Below, in pieces: positions 59,979 to 64,000 of a DNA stretch of 64,000 nucleotides. Position 1 is the stretch's first letter; each line of letters begins with the position of its first letter. The position numbers and the translations under genes were made by a program. Origin of the DNA: Salvia splendens (taxonomy: Eukaryota; Streptophyta; Magnoliopsida; Lamiales; Lamiaceae); assembly GCF_004379255.2 (NCBI RefSeq), contig NC_056049.1, forward strand, positions 14,120,063-14,184,062, read 5' to 3'. Under the pieces are notes generated by a model. That model saw only the letters and a program-made list of their open reading frames with translations. It searched no databases and had not been told where the DNA came from.

Positions 59979-60748
59979 TGATATGGATTGGGATAGGACG
60001 AAGGACCCGTTGGATATATTGATCCAAGAACCCCACGTATAAGGTTTGGCAACGGACTCCCTTGATTGATAATCTGGTTTGATCCACTTCCAAAGCTAGG
60101 AAAACCTCGACCCTTGGCTATATGATCAGCCAAGAACCTCGGTATGGTTGAACGCCACAAGAACTTGCTCAAAGTATCTTGATAAGTTCCAAACAAGTCA
60201 AAAACTCTACAAAGAGTATTCAACTCACAAGACAAAGTCTATTTTCATATTTGATCAATGGTGTCCTCAAATGACATGCTTACGAGCCTATTTATAGGCT
60301 AGAATGGACTCTTGAAAGTCTCATATCATTAGTACAACTTAAGACCTTTAGAATGACTCATAATAAGTGAAAAGTAACTCCTAAACTATTGGTGTGACTT
60401 TAGGACATCTAAAGTCACTTATTTAACTCAAAAAGTAACTTAAAAATGACTCTTCATTTTGGTTGCTCCAACTTGGACGAAAATGCATCATGTATCTTCA
60501 ATTTGGGCCTCCAAAATGTGATATATAGTGACTCAAAACTTCATGCATTGGGCTGCCCACTAACTTGAATAATATTCACCATTTGGCCCAATGTAGATTG
60601 GTCTTGGAATTGGGCTTTTACTTCATCAACTAAAAGGATCATGGACTCCTTTATCTTCTTAGCTCTAGCTCTTGTAATTGGTCCACTTTGAATGAACAAT
60701 GGATCCATCTTCTTGTCCTTGTAGATCAGCTTGGGTGTAGCTCCATCA
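59979..60748 (-). repeat. Gyp-B2 5' LTR
   Basis: 770 bp, element sense TGATGGAGCTACACC ... CCATATCA, with the U3-encoded pol tail ([13 protein letters not shown]) and the TATA palindrome (about 60286-60301). More similar to the Gyp-B3 LTR than to the Gyp-B1 LTR (GAGCTAC versus GAGGTAC near the start). Confidence 0.92.
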
Positions 60749-60767
60749 GCTTTTGAAAAAAAAAACA

Positions 60768-61935
60768 CATTCTCATTCAATGCGAGGAATTGATGAATTA
60801 TGCTAGGCTCCTTAGTGGCCCGAAGGGCACGCCGGTGTGGCTCATTGATCGGCATCCAATGAGGGTTTTCAAATGGTGTTCGGAGTTCGATGCTTATTGT
60901 GCGTCCCCGATTGCAGCGATATGGTGTAACTTAGTTGGCCTCCCGATCCATTTATTTGATCACTCAGCCCTCTTCGCCATCGGCAAGCTCCTAGGGACGC
61001 CAATTCAAGTGGACTGAGCCACCGCGAACAAAGCAAGGCTTTCCTTTGCGCGCATTTGCGTCGAGATTGACATCATGAAACCACCCCTCGAAGAAATCAT
61101 ACTCGTTATTTGTGGAAGAGAAACGGTTCAACAAGTGCGGTGGAACAAAATTCCAGCCTATTGTCGGGAGTGTAAGCATGTCGGACACTCGAGTAATGTT
61201 TGCTATGCTGTGGGGAAGACCGAAAGGCCACCGAAGAGAAATTACAACAATGTAACCCCTCAAAAAGCAACTCAAGACGGAAACGGCCCAACCGAAAAGC
61301 AAGTCAATTTTGAGGCCAAGCCAAACGACAACAATGAGTGGAGACGGCAAGGAAAAAACAAAGGAAAGGGAACACCCCCGAAAGTTAGGCCGAATGGGGA
61401 AAAAAGGGGGGAACCGGTTTGGGAGGGCCCGGACATCGTGGGGGACCTTCACGAAGATGACGGGCTTGGAAAAGGCCAACTTAGCACTAGTTCGGTTCGA
61501 GGTGAGGAAGCCGCCACTAAATTTTCAATGGGGCCGAGCCGATCCAGATCGAAAGATGAGGTATCAATGGATGTGCCGTGGGAAAATGGAGACACAACTC
61601 GTCGGTTGGCTTCGAGCTCCCGAGGAGGGTCACGAGGGGGATCGAGAGGGAGATGGCGATATCCCACATCAAACCATGGAAGGAGTGGAGACGAGTGGAT
61701 GGGCAATGTTATGAGCACAAACAAGTATTACTCGCTCATAGGCAATGGGGAATTTGATGTCGAAGGTTGTGGCGAGATGGATGCGGTGGAAATGGATATC
61801 CAAACCGTTGGTGCACAACCCAAGGACATCCCGTTACAAATTGATGTCGGCACGCACATGTGGGAGGATGACCATCAGATCGTCATATTCCAAGGAGGGC
61901 CTTCAATCCTTCCGGGTACGCCCCTTCCTTGTTAA
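60768..61935 (+). pseudogene. LINE-7 ORF1, 5'-truncated with CGA-to-TGA stop
   Basis: Begins HILIQCEELMNYARLLSGPKGTPVWLIDRHPMRVFKW. TGA at 61015-61017 stands where the other copies have the Arg of RATANK. The frame continues ARLSFARICVEIDIMKPPLEEIIL, knuckle CRECKHVGHSSNVC (about 61163-61204), WEGPDIVG, STNKYYSLI and GGPSILPGTPLPC to TAA 61933-61935. RNA-binding LINE protein if intact. Confidence 0.85.
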
Positions 61936-61937
61936 TC

Positions 61938-62799
61938 ATATCTTACAACCTCATGTTTTGGAACGCTAGGGGAGTCGCTAATGCGCCGACCCAAAACGTC
62001 CTAAAAAGACTAACTAAGTGTTATAATGTCATGTTTCTTGCTATAATGGAGCCACTTACTAATCCCGACCCGGATCGGTACTCTAAGGCGCTGGGATTAA
62101 AATTCAAAGGATCAAATATGTCCAAGGAGGGAGCCAACTTCATCATTGAGGAGGATTTGGACCAAGTCCTACATGGAAGGCTAACTTCGCAACGCATGGC
62201 GAACTATATTTCCATCTCGGTGGTATATGCTAAATGCAATAGATTGGAGCGACATCCCCTGTGGGATAAATTGAGGGAGATATCAACCCGGATGGAAGGA
62301 ACACCGTGGCTGATTGGAGGGGATTTTAATACGATCCTTGCACACGAAGACAGGGTTGGTAGTGAAACCAATCGGCAAGCAGAGATGATTGATTTTGCCG
62401 AAGCCATTGAAGACTGTAGGCTTCTGGACCCAGGGTTTGATGGTGCGGAATTCACTCGGGCTAAAAATGGCCTCTTTGAAAGGTTGGACAGGGTGCTTGT
62501 CAATGAGGCATGGACAAATGCGTTCGAGGCAACGAGGGTGACTAATCTCCCAAGGGTATCCTCGGATCATGGTCCGATACTTGCGAGGTGTACGATGCCG
62601 AGGCCGCCCTCGAGGGGTAGTGCCTTCCGGTTCCAAAATATGTGGGTCTGGCACGACGGGGCGAGTGGGCTCTTAAATCTCCAAACTAAGCTTGCTAGGA
62701 GCAAAAAGCCCTTAAGGCTTGGAACAAGGAGGTTTTTGGCAACATTCACGCCAATCTCCAAGCAATGGAGGAAGGGATCAATGAGCCACACCGGCGTGT
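61938..62799 (+). pseudogene. LINE-7 ORF2, endonuclease fragment without ATG
   Basis: The expected start codon is ATA (61938-61940); a TTG-initiated frame is open from 61929. Motifs LMFWNARGVAN, AIMEPLT, GGDFNTIL and SSDHGPIL. Two deletions: about nine codons after KGSNM (the NGKIWVF region) and about 15 codons after WVWHDG. A frameshift near 62700 follows LARSKK. The sequence leaves the LINE pattern after LQAMEE (about 62775). No RT. Confidence 0.85.
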
Positions 62800-64000
62800 T
62801 TACATTCCCCCACAGTAGGACGGGATCTTATCCCACTTCACTTGTTGCACCGAAGTACGCCCACATATATCCATAATGATCTCGTCGGGTGGCGGCTTTG
62901 TGATGTCGATCTCGATGCACAACCTCGCGAAGAAGAGTCTTGACTTGTTGGCCGTTGCTCTATCTACTTGGATCGGTGTACCAAGAAGTTTCCCAATGGC
63001 ATAGAGGGCCGATTGATCATAAAGGTGGATCTGAAGTCCTACTAGGTTGCACCATATCGCCACAATTGGAGACTCACAATATGCATCAAAGTCCGGTGAC
63101 CATTTGAAAACTCTCATTGGGTGCCGGTCAATGAACCATACCGGAGTACCTTTAGGGCCACTAAGGAGCCGAGCATAATCCGCCATATCCTCGAATTGCA
63201 CAAGAATGTGTTTGGCGTTAATATATTCCCAAGTGTAACCTCGGCTAAATTTAATATTGTCTAGGGCCTTTTGGATTTGATAGGAAGTCGGAATTGAATG
63301 CGAGAACTTACCGACAATGGCGTGGCCGAGGGATGTAGCCAATTTTTGGATTTTCGCTCCGGAGAAGTAGATGGATGGGACTCCATTGGACGTGGAAGCA
63401 AAGCCAATATTTTGGATGTTCTCCGGAACGAAGACTTGCGGGCCTTCACTAGACGACGTCTCCAGCACCATATCGGCCATGGATTTTGGCTTGTCGGTGT
63501 TCCTCTCGGCCGGCTCGGAATCACATCCTAGGGGGTTACTCGTCGGGTGACCATTCTGTCCGACCCCAACGTGTGCTTCTCTTCGCGGTCCTCTAATCGG
63601 GTCCCCCTCGTCCATTGTTTCGTCGGGTGGTCGCGATGTCCCCACCTCCTTCTCGGTCCGCTTCGCATTCGCCGAGTGCATGGCCGAGGCCGTGATTAAC
63701 TTGGTCCTCGGCCACGCCGGCCCATCTATCACCGTGCCGGGTTCGAACGTAGCTCAGATTTTTTGGGTCCTTCCCCTTTCGAGAGGTGGGAAATCTTCAA
63801 AGGATGGACCATTCTCAAGGCGAGGCATGTGTGGGACAAAATATTTGCCTCTCAAAGCTGAGTAGGGGGTGGCCTTCGTCGCGTGGTTCGCTACCGGAGA
63901 ATGTCCGGCAAGGAGGGGCTGCGCCGCTGCCTCATCAAGTGTCTCCGCCGAAGCCAAATCAATGATATGGAGAACATCACTCTTTTTTGGCTCCATTGGC
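62800..64000 (-). mobile_element. LINE-8: ORF1 portion of an L1-type LINE (-), running off the right edge
   Basis: Element sense enters from beyond 64000 with the ORF1 N-terminal motif (VLHIIDLASAETLDEAAAQPL) and ends at the CCHC knuckle, where it meets LINE-7 head-on without any tail. The junction (about 62776-62820) also contains a short antisense match to the TPVWLID coding segment of ORF1, so it is a rearrangement rather than an ordinary insertion end. Confidence 0.8.
62800..64000 (-). pseudogene. LINE-8 ORF1, N-terminal and DUF4283-like part with a nonsense codon
   Basis: Frame: MEPKKSDVLHIIDLASAETLDEAAAQPLL (from about 63996), FEDFPPLERGRTQKI, then a CGA-to-TGA stop at 63754-63756 in place of the Arg of KIRATFE. 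It continues in the same frame through KSMADMVLE, LGHAIVGKFSHSIPTSYQIQKAL, FIDRHPMRVFKWSPDFDAYC and LCIEIDITKPPPDEIIMDI to KIPSYC, where one extra G disrupts the knuckle (CGGM and stop, about 62800-62825). The linker between RATFE and KSMADM is short and lacks the repeats seen in LINE-3 and LINE-4. Confidence 0.83.

Larger units (their letters stand above)
56371..60748 (-). mobile_element. Gyp-B2: 5' two-thirds of the element that hosts Gyp-B1
   Basis: In element sense: 5' LTR 60748-59979, exact tRNA-iMet primer site, leader, gag, protease, RT and most of RNase H, up to the Gyp-B1 insertion. The downstream part is at 43525-44418. The 3' LTR is lost. Five bases outside the LTR read gcttt, with no partner recovered. 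Confidence 0.92.
60762..62799 (+). mobile_element. LINE-7: internal fragment of an L1-type LINE
   Basis: Starts in the DUF4283-like part of ORF1 (HILIQCEE) directly after an A-run beside the Gyp-B2 LTR, and ends in the endonuclease-RT linker of ORF2 against LINE-8. ORF1/ORF2 junction TAA-TC-ATA at 61933-61940, with ATA where other copies have ATG. Several deletions and stops make it defunct. Confidence 0.85.

Overview
The window is a gene-poor, repeat-dense stretch of a plant nuclear genome, almost certainly an angiosperm and probably a eudicot. The evidence is plant-type L1 LINEs whose ORF1 carries a DUF4283-like region plus CCHC knuckle and whose ORF2 ends in an RNase H domain, two kinds of Ty3/gypsy LTR retrotransposon primed by initiator Met-tRNA, a tRNA-derived SINE, and a plant L7-1-type ribosomal protein sequence. 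I see no bacterial-type features, tRNA genes or intron-containing host genes. Nearly every base belongs to a nested retroelement.

Layout: LINE-1 (+) 1-2612; LINE-2 (-) 2613-10086, interrupted by a poly(A)-tailed, target-duplicating retrocopy of a 60S ribosomal protein L7 mRNA (8985-10053) with an open 247-residue frame; LINE-3 (+) 10087-22432, split inside ORF2 by a very young, intact gypsy element, Gyp-A (14017-19363, minus strand); a gypsy integrase scrap, Gyp-B5 (22433-23048); LINE-4 (+) 23049-27950; LINE-5 (-) 27951-34930, split by the ORF1-only element O1E-1 (about 32066-34622); LINE-6 (-) 34931-39061; then a nest of one gypsy family (Gyp-B): B3 (-) 39062-42868, a partial LTR B4 (+), an O1E-4 fragment, and B2 (-) split at 44418/56371 by the complete B1 (+, 44419-56370). 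B1 itself holds a SINE and, in its 3' LTR, two nearly identical ORF1-only elements tail to tail (O1E-2 + and O1E-3 -). LINE-7 (+) and LINE-8 (-) close the window.

The most unusual content is the O1E family. These are about 2.6 kb units with a defined 5' end, one long open ORF1-like frame (724-749 codons), a conserved 3' UTR and a poly(A) tail, but no ORF2. One copy (O1E-2) has a clean 17-18 bp target-site duplication. They resemble in plan the mammalian 'half-L1' elements. Their 3' UTRs carry a hairpin whose loop (ACTTTTGGG core) is shared with the autonomous LINE-3/LINE-5 while the stems differ by compensatory changes. A second hairpin with a changed but still complementary stem lies in the 5' leader. 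My inference is that O1E RNAs are mobilised in trans by the LINE ORF2 protein through this 3' structure.

In terms of how the parts work together: autonomous LINEs supply endonuclease/RT, which plausibly mobilised the O1E units, the SINE and the L7 mRNA; gypsy elements integrated independently with 5-bp duplications. Older LINE copies are decaying, largely by C-to-T nonsense changes in CG and CHG contexts, as expected for methylated plant heterochromatin. All names (LINE-1..8, Gyp-A/B, O1E) are local labels.
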